From Paenibacillus vini (GTDB lineage: Bacteria; Bacillota; Bacilli; Paenibacillales; Paenibacillaceae), in contig NZ_BOSL01000020.1 of the NCBI RefSeq assembly GCF_018403325.1, forward strand, positions 16,436 to 80,435: a stretch of DNA of 64,000 bases, given 5' to 3'. Both the position numbers and the translations under genes were made by a program. The number at the start of each line of letters is the position of its first letter. The first letter of the stretch is position 1. A model generated the notes under the pieces. It was given only the letters and a program-made list of their open reading frames with translations. It was not told the origin of the DNA and did no database searches. Shown piece by piece: positions 26,669 through 36,297 of this stretch.

Positions 26669-27373
26669 TTAACTGTCCCCGATAAAATCCTCCAGGTTGC
26701 GATCGGCTTTGCTCTGGTTGCATTCATTGCAGGCGCAGACGCAGTTTACGGGTGTAGTATGACCGCCCTTCGCTCTAGGTAGCAGATGATCGATTGTATC
26801 GCCGTAGTTGCCGCAGAAAAAGCAAGTATGGCGGTCCCGTGCCAGAATGTAGCGGCGAAAGGCCTTGTTGCTGTAGAGCCGCCGGATCGTATTCCGGTTC
26901 ACGACGACTGCGGCATGCTCCTGCACCAGGGTGACGGCCAGTTCCAGGTCGATCTCCTGATGCCAGCGGCTACCCTTATCCGTGCGCCCGCGCATACGGA
27001 TTTTGCCCTGGCGGTTCGGACGCAATACGGACGCGTCCGGGCCTTCTACCGGAGGCGGTGCGGGCAGCGTGCGAGTCGGAGGTTGCGGGGAAGCGGCGAC
27101 CGGATGGACCGAGCTCCGCGAATTTCGGACAGAGTGATCAGTAACCGGCCGAGGATCAGCCGTTAGTACTGCGGTTTGTTCCAGGTTTTTGAGTTGGGCC
27201 CGGCAGCTGCGGCAAGTGCCGCGCCGCGATCCTTGGGAGGAGCGTTTGCCTGTTCTTCTGAGGAAATCGGATAGCGGTTTGTTATCGCCGCAGCGCGCAC
27301 AGCGTTTAAAGCCGGTGGTTATAGCCCCGGCGCTGTGTTGCTGGCTTGGTTCATTGTGATTGGTCGGCATCAT
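26669..27373 (-). CDS. HNH endonuclease with N-terminal zinc ribbon
   Basis: 234-residue protein. Near residue 25 a CARCG...CRSCR zinc-ribbon like cluster is followed by a Pro/Ser-rich linker, then the C-terminal HNH nuclease: RDRHTCFFCGNYGDTIDHLLP (His of the motif) and VNCVCACNECNQSKAD (Asn and Zn cysteines). A basic RGRTDKGSRW segment precedes it. Free-standing HNH proteins of this kind occur widely in Firmicutes; role unknown (DNA processing, phage-related or repair). Start ATG 27373 after GAGGTGACC. Convergent with helD, ending 13 bases from its stop. Higher GC than its surroundings. Confidence 0.85.
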   Translation of the reverse strand: MMPTNHNEPSQQHSAGAITTGFKRCARCGDNKPLSDFLRRTGKRSSQGSRRGTCRSCRAQLKNLEQTAVLTADPRPVTDHSVRNSRSSVHPVAASPQPPTRTLPAPPPVEGPDASVLRPNRQGKIRMRGRTDKGSRWHQEIDLELAVTLVQEHAAVVVNRNTIRRLYSNKAFRRYILARDRHTCFFCGNYGDTIDHLLPRAKGGHTTPVNCVCACNECNQSKADRNLEDFIGDS

Positions 27374-27497
27374 CCGGTCACCTCGGTTTAGTGAAAGTTC
27401 CTTAGTCCTTTTAGGTCTTTATGTATATTATACCTATCGTGGGTCACTTCTCCTACAGGACGCTAAAAACTCTTATCCTTATCGCTTCCCAAATCAA

Positions 27498-27535
27498 TAG
27501 AGGCCGCCCGTATACTGAAAACGGGTCGGCCTCTA
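27498..27535. terminator. Hairpin terminator downstream of the CD3324-type gene
   Basis: TAGAGGCCG-CCCGT/ACGGG-CGGCCTCTA stem with an 8-base loop. It lies 22 bases after the minus-strand stop; the minus-strand tail is only moderately T-rich. Confidence 0.6.
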
Positions 27536-27556
27536 GGTTTATACAGTTGAATTGGC

Positions 27557-27862
27557 TTATTCGGTAACTGCCGCCGCTTCTCTGAGAGAAGAGCGCATTT
27601 TACATACGATTTTGCGGATGCTTTCATCGGACAGAAAAAACCTTTCCGCCAGATCGCTGACTGAATGTCCGGTACGGTATAGCCGGAAGATTTCTTCGTT
27701 TCTTTTTGCCATTGATGTGCGGGTTCCACTGAGTTCCCCCCAGAGTGCTCTCGAGCAGTCCGGTTTGGGGATATAGAGCAGTTCGCCTTGAATGTAATCT
27801 TGAAGCTCCTTCAGCAGCCTAGGGGGAAGCACATCCTTCCCGTTTTTGTAGTTCACGATCAT
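27557..27862 (-). CDS. CD3324-family small HTH protein
   Basis: 101-residue protein with the family pattern NGKDVLPPRLLKELQDYIQGE-LYIPKP at the N-terminus and a Mor/sigma-like HTH in the C-terminal half (SVSDLAERFFLSDESIRKIV). Members of this family are short DNA-binding proteins of unknown role, common in Bacillales and Clostridia. GGAGG lies immediately upstream of the ATG. Monocistronic, divergent from rarA. Confidence 0.8.
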   Translation of the reverse strand: MIVNYKNGKDVLPPRLLKELQDYIQGELLYIPKPDCSRALWGELSGTRTSMAKRNEEIFRLYRTGHSVSDLAERFFLSDESIRKIVCKMRSSLREAAAVTE

Positions 27863-27989
27863 GATCCTCCTTGATCCGTTCTGTTGTTAACGGTGTTAGT
27901 TGGAATAATTGAGTGTACATGGTCGTAAATCCCCCTTTCGGCATTGTATTTGCGTATATTTTAACACAGAGTATTCCAAACGGAAATAA

Positions 27990-28008
27990 GAGGGGCTAAA
28001 AGCCCCTC
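27990..28008. other. GC-rich hairpin in the gap before rarA
   Basis: Perfect GAGGGGCT/AGCCCCTC stem with an AAA loop; a second hairpin TTCCGCG/CGCGGAA follows at 28019-28035. Neither has a T run in the plus direction. See the finding on a possible toxin remnant. The remainder of 27863-28214 holds promoter-like A/T-rich sequence (TAGAAT near 28171) and nothing else I recognise. Confidence 0.5.
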
Positions 28009-28214
28009 GTTGTACGGCTTCCGCGTTACGCGGAAACCACCTCATTCACTGTAATCACTTCGATCAGCCCCCTTTCCAGTGATTCGTCGGCCCGACATCT
28101 ATATTAACTCATATATCCATAAAGGAAGGAAGCTAAAGAACGTTTATAAATGTTTTTTACCAGGCATGTGCTAGAATAGTAAACAGTGGTTAATCAACGA
28201 TTCAAGGAAGTGAA

Positions 28215-29528
28215 ATGATGGACTTATTCTCTTATTCCCGGGAAAACGATCCCTCCGGACGTCTGTTGGCGGACCGGATGCGGCCGACAACCCTGGACGA
28301 ATATATAGGGCAGGAAAGCATCATCGGGCCCGGAAAATTGCTGCGGCGGGCGATTGAAGCGGATCAGATTTCTTCGATTCTGCTGTATGGACCTCCGGGC
28401 TGCGGAAAAACGACGCTCGCGCATATTATATCGAATCATACCCAGGCGGAATTCGTACGTCTCAATGCGGTGGACGCTTCCGTAAAGGATGTTCGCGAGG
28501 TTATCGAAAAAGCGCAGAACGATAAATCGTTTTACGGCACGAAAACGATCCTGTTCCTCGATGAAGTACACCGTTTCAACAGTTCGCGGCAGGACGCCCT
28601 GCTTCCGGCGGTGGAGAAGGGAACGATCATCTTTATCGGCGCGACGACGGAAAATCCGTTCCACTATGTCAACGGGGCCTTGCTGAGCCGTTCGACGCTC
28701 TTCCAGCTGGAGCCGCTGACGAAGGAGCATTCGCTGATCGCGATGCGCCGTGCGCTGAGCGATCGGGACAAAGGCCTCGGCTTCATGAAGCTCGAGGCCT
28801 CGGACGAGGCGCTCCAGCACATCGCCGAGATGGCCAACGGCGATATCCGCCGGGCCTTGAACGCTCTGGAGCTGGCCGCGATGACGACGCCGCCGGAAAC
28901 GGACGGCACCGTCCGCATTACGCTGGAGGTGGCGGAAGAGTCGATCCGCCGCCCGCTGGTCAAAGCGGATGAGTCGACGCAGTACGACGTCCTCTCCGCA
29001 TTTCACAAGAGCATCCGCGGCTCCAGCGATGCCGCGTTGTTCTGGTTTCTCTACGCGGTAGAGAAACTGGGCATGGACCCGATGACGTTCCTTCGGCGGC
29101 TGATCGCCGCCGCGAGCGAGGACATCGGGCTTGCGAACCCGCAGGCCATGGTACAGGCGGTAAGCGCCCTGGAGGCTTACCGCAACAATGGCTGGCCTGA
29201 AGCGAAGCTGAACATCGCCCAGGCGATTCTGTTCGCCGTCGAGAGCCCCAAATCGAACGCCGTGGTCGCGGCGATTTCGAATGCGATGTCGGCGATGGAC
29301 GAGGTCAAATCCGCCGAGGTGCCGCTGCATTTGCGGGACGCCCATTATAAAGGAGCGGTCAAGCTCGGGCACACCGGCTACAAATACCCGCATAATTTCC
29401 CCGGCCATTACGTGAAGCAGGACTACCTGCCGCCGAATTTGGCCGGCCGGACGTTCTACCAAGCGACCGAGCAGGGCAATGAGAGCAAAATCCGTCACAA
29501 TCAGGAGCTGCGGCGTAGAGGGGATTAG
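28215..29528 (+). CDS. rarA: Replication-associated recombination protein RarA (MgsA/WRNIP1 family AAA+ ATPase)
   Basis: AAA+ ATPase acting at stalled replication forks, 437 residues. [12 protein letters not shown] (about 23-34), Walker [15 protein letters not shown] (near 58-71), Walker [12 protein letters not shown] (near 110), sensor [12 protein letters not shown], and the C-terminal tetramerisation domain with [23 protein letters not shown] and DYLPPNL segments. Two adjacent ATGs (28215, 28218) follow AAGGAAGTG; either may be used. Corresponds to yrvN next to cymR in Bacillus. Confidence 0.95.
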   Translation: MMDLFSYSRENDPSGRLLADRMRPTTLDEYIGQESIIGPGKLLRRAIEADQISSILLYGPPGCGKTTLAHIISNHTQAEFVRLNAVDASVKDVREVIEKAQNDKSFYGTKTILFLDEVHRFNSSRQDALLPAVEKGTIIFIGATTENPFHYVNGALLSRSTLFQLEPLTKEHSLIAMRRALSDRDKGLGFMKLEASDEALQHIAEMANGDIRRALNALELAAMTTPPETDGTVRITLEVAEESIRRPLVKADESTQYDVLSAFHKSIRGSSDAALFWFLYAVEKLGMDPMTFLRRLIAAASEDIGLANPQAMVQAVSALEAYRNNGWPEAKLNIAQAILFAVESPKSNAVVAAISNAMSAMDEVKSAEVPLHLRDAHYKGAVKLGHTGYKYPHNFPGHYVKQDYLPPNLAGRTFYQATEQGNESKIRHNQELRRRGD

Positions 29529-29584
29529 CCCGATATGAGGCAACCAGAGCAGGGAATGGTGCGGTTGATTTGAATGAATGCAAA

Positions 29585-29858
29585 ATAACTGGTTTTCTAC
29601 AGCTAATTAAGTGCCAATCCCGATATTCTGGTAATAATTGGAGGTTATCCAGCTAATGTAGCGCAATCGCCGACTCCGGTAATTAGCTTGGAGGTTATAC
29701 AGCTAATGCAGCGTAATCGCCGACTCCGATAATTAACTGCATTTTCTACAGCTAATTTGCCGTTATAACCTGATTCGCAGTATTTAACTGGAAAAACTAC
29801 ATCTATTTTGATGGTTTTCTGAAGAGTGCAGTGTAATTGGCCGAATTAACTGCAGGTT
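29585..29858. repeat. Left part of an intergenic hairpin-repeat array
   Basis: Degenerate tandem units of about 49-62 bp, each with a hairpin of the form TTAACTGnn...nnCAGCTAA and a spacer such as TGCAGCGTAATCGCCGACTCCGATAA. The array lies between convergent rarA and mnmA. It is cut by the IS3 element at 29859 and resumes at 31130 in the same unit. Confidence 0.85.
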
Positions 29859-29935
29859 TGCAGCTAGAATAAAAAGTAGACACCTCTTAATGTCACACAG
29901 ATAATAAATCTATTGAGGCAGAAAGGGTGTCGAGA

Positions 29936-30232
29936 ATGAGTGAGTCTAGGCAACGATACAATGAAACATTTAAGCGTGAAGCCGTAAAGTATGTGCAAGA
30001 GCAGACGAAGACGTTGGAGCAGGTGGCCGACGAACTGAACATCAATCCCGGTACGTTGAGAAACTGGGTGGGTAAGTACCGTGAGTTTGAAAATGAACCG
30101 GTAAACCAAGGAGAATCACTTCGACAGCAATCCCAGCTCATTGAAGACCAAAAACGTGAGATCGCGGACCTGAAAGAAGAGATCGAAATTTTAAAAAAGG
30201 CCGTGCACATCTTCGGGAAAGAAAAGAACTAA
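29936..30232 (+). CDS. IS3-family transposase OrfA
   Basis: 98-residue DNA-binding protein with a Tnp_1-type HTH (RYNETFKREAVKYVQEQ; QVADELNINPGTLRNWV) and a C-terminal coiled coil (QLIEDQKREIADLKEEIEILKK). ATG at 29936 follows GAAAGGG. Near its end A_AAA_AAG (30193-30199) sits in frame as a slippery site for -1 frameshifting into OrfB. Confidence 0.93.
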   Translation: MSESRQRYNETFKREAVKYVQEQTKTLEQVADELNINPGTLRNWVGKYREFENEPVNQGESLRQQSQLIEDQKREIADLKEEIEILKKAVHIFGKEKN

Positions 30233-30270
30233 GGTTCCAGTTCATCGAAGATCATCGCTCCGAGTTTCGA

Positions 30271-31101
30271 TTGGAGAAGATGTGCAAAGTGCTGCAAGTT
30301 TCCCGGAGTGGATACTACAAGTGGCAGGCATCCGAAGCCTCCGAGACAGAGAAGCGTCGAGAGAAACTCGTAGCACGTATTAAATGGCATTTTTACGATT
30401 CCGATGAAATCTACGGCAGCCCAAGGATACACAATGAATTGGTAAAAGAAGGATGGACGGTATCGGAACGAACCGTCGGCCTCATCATGCGCGAAAATGG
30501 GTGGCGCTCGTGCATGGCTCGAAAATTTAGAGTCACCACCACAGACTCCAATCACGATATGCCCATCGCACCGAATGTACTGGATCAGGATTTCTCTGCC
30601 ACCAGGCCTAATGAAAAATGGGTGGCTGACCTTACCTACATCCCTTGCCGCCAGGGAAAGCTGTACCTTGCCAGCATTTTGGATCTATATACAAAACAGA
30701 TCGTTGGATGGAGGCTCAGCGATAAAATGACGACGGACCTCGTCCTTGAAGCACTAAATCAGGCGTACGAGGCTAAGAAGCCAAAGAGTGTAATTCACCA
30801 TTCCGATCGCGGCTCCCAGTATGCCTCCAAGGAGTACCGTGAACAACTGGCACGCTTAGGCATACAGCCAAGCATGAGTCGTAAAGGTAACTGCTATGAC
30901 AATGCCTGCATCGAGGCGTTTCACAGCATCTTAAAACGTGAATTCATCTACAGCAGGCCAAAATTCAGGACCAAGGAAGAGGCTCAACAGAAGCTGTATC
31001 GTTACATTGAGTTCTTTTACAACCGCAAGCGCTCAAATAGCACAATTGGTTACATGTCACCGGTGCGCTTTGAACAGATGTACTACCAATTTACAGCTTA
31101 A
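30271..31101 (+). CDS. IS3-family transposase OrfB (DDE catalytic subunit)
   Basis: 276 residues from a TTG, but the frame is open from about 30145, so the natural product is probably the OrfAB fusion made by -1 frameshifting. The region just before the TTG already reads FIEDHRSEFR, the usual start of IS3 OrfB homology. Integrase core residues: first Asp in WVADLTYI, second in HHSDRGSQYAS, Glu in CYDNACIEAFHSILKRE. The frame is intact to its stop. Confidence 0.93.
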   Translation: MEKMCKVLQVSRSGYYKWQASEASETEKRREKLVARIKWHFYDSDEIYGSPRIHNELVKEGWTVSERTVGLIMRENGWRSCMARKFRVTTTDSNHDMPIAPNVLDQDFSATRPNEKWVADLTYIPCRQGKLYLASILDLYTKQIVGWRLSDKMTTDLVLEALNQAYEAKKPKSVIHHSDRGSQYASKEYREQLARLGIQPSMSRKGNCYDNACIEAFHSILKREFIYSRPKFRTKEEAQQKLYRYIEFFYNRKRSNSTIGYMSPVRFEQMYYQFTA

Positions 31102-31129
31102 GGGTGTCCACTTTGTTGACAGAAGAGCA

Positions 31130-31908
31130 GTTTTACAGTTAATGTGGCGCATTCACGGATTTCTCGATAATTAGCTGTAGTTTTTACAGCTAATGCAGAA
31201 GCAATCGCCGATTTCCCGGTAATTAACTGGAGGTTATCCAGCTAATGCAGCGTAATCGCCGACTCCGATAATTAACTGCATTTTCTACAACTAATTAGCC
31301 GTTATAACCTGATTTGCAGCATTTAACTGGAAAAACTACATCTATTTTGATGGTTTTCTGAAGAGTGCAGTGTAATTGGCCGAATTAACTGTAGGTTTTA
31401 CAGCTAATGTGGCGCATTCACGGATTTCTCGATAATTAGCTGTAGTTTTTACAGCTAATGCAGAAGCAATCGCCGATTTCCCGGTAATTAACTGGAGGTT
31501 ATCCAGCTAATGCAGCGTAATCGCCGACTCCGATAATTAACTGCATTTTCTACAGCTAATTTGCCGTTATAACCTGATTCGCAGTATTTAACAGCAAAAA
31601 CTACATCTATTTCGGAGGTTTTCCGAAGAGTGCAACGTAATTGGCCGAATTAACTGCAGGTTTTACACCTAATGTGGCGCATTCACGGATTTCTCGATAA
31701 TTAGCTGTAGTTTTTACAGCTAAAGCAGAAGCAATCGCCGGTTTCCCGGTAATTAACTGGATGTTATCCAGCTAATGTAGCGTAATCGCCGACTCCGATA
31801 ATTAACAGCAGGTTTTACAGCTAGTCACCATCATGTGACGCCGAGCACCGCGCGCTGCAGCGCCAATCGCCGACCCCCGATAATTAACTGGAGGTTATCC
31901 AGTTAAAC
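31130..31908. repeat. Right part of the hairpin array: 265-bp higher-order tandem repeat
   Basis: Five hairpin sub-units (49, 51, 62, 51 and 52 bp) form a super-unit that recurs with a period of exactly 265 bp: TTAACTGG begins at 31223, 31488 and 31753. Stems covary among sub-units (CTGGA/TCCAG, CTGTA/TACAG). There is no open reading frame. Confidence 0.9.
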
Positions 31909-31933
31909 CAAGCTTTTTATCTCATCAAAAAAG

Positions 31934-31984
31934 AAGCACCCGCGCTTTCCGGCAATGAAACGCCGGGTAACGCGGGTGCTTTTT
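31934..31984. terminator. Bidirectional terminator downstream of mnmA
   Basis: Eleven-pair stem AAGCACCCGCG/CGCGGGTGCTT with a smaller inner CCGGC/GCCGG hairpin. T-rich tails are present on both strands. Confidence 0.8.
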
Positions 31985-32004
31985 CTTAATGCTTAGTCTA
32001 GAAC

Positions 32005-33177
<1,173 letters not shown>

Positions 33178-33347
33178 TTAGCATAATAGGAAGGGATTCG
33201 TTCGATCCCGTGCTTGAAGGTGCATTACCATCGATCCGGCACAGTTAAGCATGTGTAAATTTTGTGTAAACAAAATTCAGTTTTCGTGCTGTGGGCTGTT
33301 TTCCAAACCGAGGCGGATATGTTACGATAAACAAAGGTTAGAGATAG

Positions 33348-33368
33348 GAATAGGTAGTAATACTATTC
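33348..33368. promoter_or_regulatory. Inverted repeat upstream of cymR
   Basis: GAATAG-N9-CTATTC, downstream of a possible promoter (TTTCCA-N17-TACGAT, about 33301-33328) and about 58 bases before the cymR start. Candidate autoregulatory operator; the match to a known CymR box was not established. Confidence 0.4.
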
Positions 33369-33426
33369 TAATTGATCAAAGTTCAATTATATAAAGATTA
33401 TTTGAAAATTGAAAGAGGTGGCTTCT

Positions 33427-33846
33427 TTGAAGATTTCCACAAAAGGACGCTATGGCCTGACCATTATGATGGAGTTGGCCGCTAAATTTGGCGAAGGTCC
33501 GACTTCCCTAAAAAGCATTGCCGAAAAGAACCAATTGTCCGAGCATTATCTTGAGCAATTGATCGCGCCGCTGCGCAATGCCGGGCTGGTTAAAAGCGTC
33601 CGCGGGGCATATGGCGGTTACATTTTGTCCCGAGAGGCAAGCGAAATCACTGCCGGTGATATTATCCGCGTATTGGAGGGGCCGATTTCGCCGGTCGATT
33701 TTACGGAAGAAGATGATCCGGCCAAACGCGATTTATGGCTGCGGATTCGCGATAGTATTGCCGAAGTGCTGGATTCGACAACCCTCGAGAATATGATTTC
33801 CTTCGAGGAACAGGGCGCAAAGGAAAATTACATGTTCTACATTTAA
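33427..33846 (+). CDS. cymR: Rrf2-family repressor CymR, regulator of cysteine metabolism
   Basis: 139-residue winged-helix protein (B. subtilis CymR is 138). KISTKGRYGLTIMMELA and the recognition region LSEHYLEQLIAPLRNAGLVKSVRGAYGGYIL are typical Rrf2. It contains no cysteine at all, so it cannot carry an IscR-type Fe-S cluster; in known systems CymR works in complex with CysK. TTG at 33427 follows AGAGGTGG; an upstream TTG at 33409 precedes that site. It stands before the desulfurase gene, as in Bacillus. Confidence 0.92.
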   Translation: MKISTKGRYGLTIMMELAAKFGEGPTSLKSIAEKNQLSEHYLEQLIAPLRNAGLVKSVRGAYGGYILSREASEITAGDIIRVLEGPISPVDFTEEDDPAKRDLWLRIRDSIAEVLDSTTLENMISFEEQGAKENYMFYI

Positions 33847-33882
33847 TTCCACAGCGTTCTAACATATAATCTTACTACCAAG

Positions 33883-33912
33883 ATAGAGGTTCCGGGAGGA
33901 GCCTCTATTATT
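33883..33912 (+). terminator. Weak terminator after cymR
   Basis: ATAGAGG/CCTCTAT stem with T-rich but interrupted tail (TATTTATTT). It suggests iscS has its own promoter. Confidence 0.55.
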
Positions 33913-34022
33913 TATTTGCAAACCGAATTCGATTCGAGTGGGGGATTAGAGTCCACGGTATTAAGCTGTACAAAAATAGGGAATACGATTATTATGAAAA
34001 AGCGTTGAAATTGCAAAATTTC

Positions 34023-34051
34023 TTTACATTTTACCATAATACGCATAACAT
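34023..34051 (+). promoter_or_regulatory. Promoter of the desulfurase operon
   Basis: TTTACA (34023-34028), 17-base spacer, TAACAT (34046-34051). A hairpin ACCGTC/GACGGT (34070-34089) followed by a T-rich stretch lies in the leader and might attenuate. Confidence 0.5.
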
Positions 34052-34132
34052 AGATGAGCTAACACGAGTACCGTCGCTTTCGGGACGGTGATTTTGTTTA
34101 AATAACCTCAAAATAAGTTAAGGTGATGCCTA

Positions 34133-35284
34133 ATGAAAAACATATACTTGGACCATGCAGCTTCAACGCCGGTGCACCCGGATGTTGCGGAAACCATGTT
34201 GGACGTCATGCGGCGGCAGTACGGCAATGCGTCGAGTGTTCATTCTTTCGGACGGGCTGCTAAAAGACTGGTCAACGGTTCACGGGACAGCCTGGCCCGG
34301 TTTATCGGATGCCGTTCTGATGAAGTGGTGTTTACGGGCGGCGGAACCGAGAGCGACAACCTCGCGTTGTTCGGGACGGCAGAGGCCCGGCAGGATCGCG
34401 GACGTCATATCATTACGACGGCGATCGAGCATCATGCCGTTCTTCATGCTTGCCATCGGCTGGAAAAACAAGGGTTTGAAGTTACATATTTACCTGTCGA
34501 CCGTTATGGACAAGTTCATTCCGAGCAAGTCGAAGCAGCCATCCGGCCGGATACGATTCTGGTTAGCGTGATGTACGGAAACAACGAGATCGGCACGATT
34601 CAGCCTATCGCCGAAATCGGTGAGCTCACTTCGGCAAGGGATATCGTTTTTCATGTGGATGCCGTTCAGGCGCTTGGTGCTGTACCGATCAACTGCAACG
34701 AGCTTCCGGTCGATTTAATGAGCTTCTCCTCGCACAAAATTAATGGTCCTCAAGGAGTGGGCGCATTATATATCCGCCGGGAATTGTCCATAGAGCCCAT
34801 TCTTTATGGAGGACTGCAGGAGCGCAAACGTCGTGCCGGAACCGAGAATATGGCGGGCATCGCAGGGTTCGCGAAAGCGGCGGAACTGGCTGCAGCTCAG
34901 CTTCCGCAGCGGGCTGCTCATGATGAAGAGCTTCGCGGAGTTTTGATCTCCGGACTGAAGAGAGTGGTTGGCGAGGAGCGTTTTCATGTCAACGGCCACC
35001 CTTCGCAGCGACTCCCGCATATCCTCAATATCAGCTTCCCTGAGTGCGATACGGAGACGATGTTGATGAATCTCGATATGGAGGGAATTGCCGTTGCCAG
35101 CGGTTCGGCGTGCTCATCCGGTTCATTAGAACCATCGCATGTGCTTGAAGCCATGAATTTGCCGCAAAATTTTTTACGTTCCGCGATTCGTTTCAGCTTT
35201 GGTTTGGGTAATACTAGTGAAGAAATGGAACATACCGCCGAAAAAATTGGAACCATATTAGAGCGTCTTCGTAAAAGAAGATAA
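34133..35284 (+). CDS. iscS: Cysteine desulfurase (IscS/NifS/YrvO type)
   Basis: PLP enzyme converting cysteine to alanine and enzyme-bound persulfide, feeding MnmA and other sulfur acceptors. 383 residues; PLP lysine in SFSSHKINGPQG near 203, the early YLDHAASTPVHP signature, HHAV of the cofactor pocket near 102, and the catalytic loop Cys in SGSACSSGSLEPSHV near 325. Matches B. subtilis YrvO, partner of MnmA. ATG follows AAGGTGATG. Confidence 0.95.
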   Translation: MKNIYLDHAASTPVHPDVAETMLDVMRRQYGNASSVHSFGRAAKRLVNGSRDSLARFIGCRSDEVVFTGGGTESDNLALFGTAEARQDRGRHIITTAIEHHAVLHACHRLEKQGFEVTYLPVDRYGQVHSEQVEAAIRPDTILVSVMYGNNEIGTIQPIAEIGELTSARDIVFHVDAVQALGAVPINCNELPVDLMSFSSHKINGPQGVGALYIRRELSIEPILYGGLQERKRRAGTENMAGIAGFAKAAELAAAQLPQRAAHDEELRGVLISGLKRVVGEERFHVNGHPSQRLPHILNISFPECDTETMLMNLDMEGIAVASGSACSSGSLEPSHVLEAMNLPQNFLRSAIRFSFGLGNTSEEMEHTAEKIGTILERLRKRR

Positions 35285-35369
35285 TGGGCGTCTTTTGCAG
35301 TTTTTTCGGGAGGAGGTTGTTTCGTTTTTTAGGGATCAGGAGATTGCCACAGTAGGAGGACCCAAGAGC

Positions 35370-35891
35370 ATGAAACTTCAGGAGATGGTAGGCTTGGCCG
35401 TATTCGACGTGGAAGACGGCAAACAAATCGGAAAGGTTTTCGATTTCCTGCTCGATGAAACCTGGAGTATTACGGGCATTCAATTGGAGGGCAAAGCAAT
35501 GTTTTCCTCCACAATTAAGGTCGTGCTCTGGGAAGATATCGTTGCATACGGTGAAGATGCCGTGATGATTCGCAATCAACAGGCGATCCAAAAAGAGGAA
35601 GCCGAGAATATACAGCTTACCTTTAACTCGGGTAGCGGCAAATTGAAGGAACTTCCGATCCTTACCGAGGACGGAATTTTGATAGGGCATGTAACCGATG
35701 TTTATTTTGACCATGAATTGGGAAACACAATTACAGGAATAGAAGTCAGTGACGGGTTTTTCTCCGATCTGATGGAAGGGCGAAAAGTGCTGCCTTTTGC
35801 ACCCGGAATGACCAAAGGCGAAAATGCGATCATGGTGCCTCCAAACAGTGAGCAGCGGCTGGAGAACACTGTGAATTCTGTTAACGGATAG
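35370..35891 (+). CDS. yrrD: PRC-barrel domain protein YrrD
   Basis: 173-residue soluble protein with two PRC-barrel-like halves: EMVGLAVFDVEDGKQIGKVFDFLLDE at the N-terminus and ELPILTEDGILIGHVTDVYFD around residue 90. PRC-barrels occur in RimM and photosynthetic reaction centre H subunits and usually mediate RNA or protein contacts. Function of YrrD unknown. ATG at 35370 follows TAGGAGGA; the longer frame from 35295 has no site. The same neighbourhood exists in B. subtilis. Confidence 0.85.
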   Translation: MKLQEMVGLAVFDVEDGKQIGKVFDFLLDETWSITGIQLEGKAMFSSTIKVVLWEDIVAYGEDAVMIRNQQAIQKEEAENIQLTFNSGSGKLKELPILTEDGILIGHVTDVYFDHELGNTITGIEVSDGFFSDLMEGRKVLPFAPGMTKGENAIMVPPNSEQRLENTVNSVNG

Positions 35892-35902
35892 GTGATAATG
35901 TG

Positions 35903-36112
35903 ATGATGAAATGTCCAAACTGCAGTTCCAAGGATATCGGCAAAATCGGCTCCCACCAATTTTATTGCTGGGGCTGCTTTATCGAATTGACGGTAAACGG
36001 AGAGAAGATGTCGGTCTATCAAGTAGAAGAAGATGGAACACTCAGCTCTTTGGATGATTTGTTTTTTGGTGAAGAGGTTCCTCAGGAATTTCCCCAAATG
36101 CATCTGTCCTAG
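35903..36112 (+). CDS. Small zinc-ribbon protein
   Basis: 69-residue protein with a N-terminal C-P-N-C ... C-W-G-C four-cysteine zinc ribbon (residues 4-28), then an acidic tail. Two ATGs (35903, 35906) follow ATAGGTGAT. It sits 11 bases after yrrD and is probably cotranscribed. Function unknown. Confidence 0.75.
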   Translation: MMKCPNCSSKDIGKIGSHQFYCWGCFIELTVNGEKMSVYQVEEDGTLSSLDDLFFGEEVPQEFPQMHLS

Positions 36113-36143
36113 CAGTTTTTGATTTGATTGAATATGAGGATGA

Positions 36144-36187
36144 TAAGAGGTTGTGCCGGAGCGATTTTGCTTTGTGCACAGCCTCTT
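36144..36187 (+). terminator. Hairpin after the zinc-ribbon gene
   Basis: Twelve-pair stem AAGAGGTTGTGC/GCACAGCCTCTT (one G-T pair) around a 20-base loop; tail GTTGGTTT is only partly T-rich. Confidence 0.45.
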
Positions 36188-36297
36188 GTTGGTTTATCCG
36201 GCGGTTTTCTCTGTTGCTCACGATTATTTTTGTCCTCCCGGGCATATACTTTCTTCATAGCTGGTCCGACTCCGAGCTACGGGAGGGGGTAATTGAA

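Larger units (their letters stand above)
29859..31129 (+). mobile_element. Complete IS3-family insertion sequence (about 1271 bp)
   Basis: Ends TGC...GCA, with imperfect terminal inverted repeats sharing AAAGTGGACACC-type sequence (left AAAAAGTAGACACCTCTTAA, right complement CAAAGTGGACACCCTTAA). A 3-bp direct repeat GTT flanks it (29856-29858 and 31130-31132); removing the element and one GTT restores a repeat unit matching others in the array. Two transposase frames with a canonical -1 slippery heptamer. It looks intact and possibly active. Confidence 0.93.

Noticed and set aside
28224-29543. 439-codon minus-strand frame across rarA
   Set aside because: Fully antisense to a well-conserved gene; Arg-rich composition is the usual shadow of high-GC codons. 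Length alone does not support it.
31130-31908. CRISPR array
   Set aside because: The sequences between hairpins repeat too, unit lengths vary, and no cas genes are nearby.
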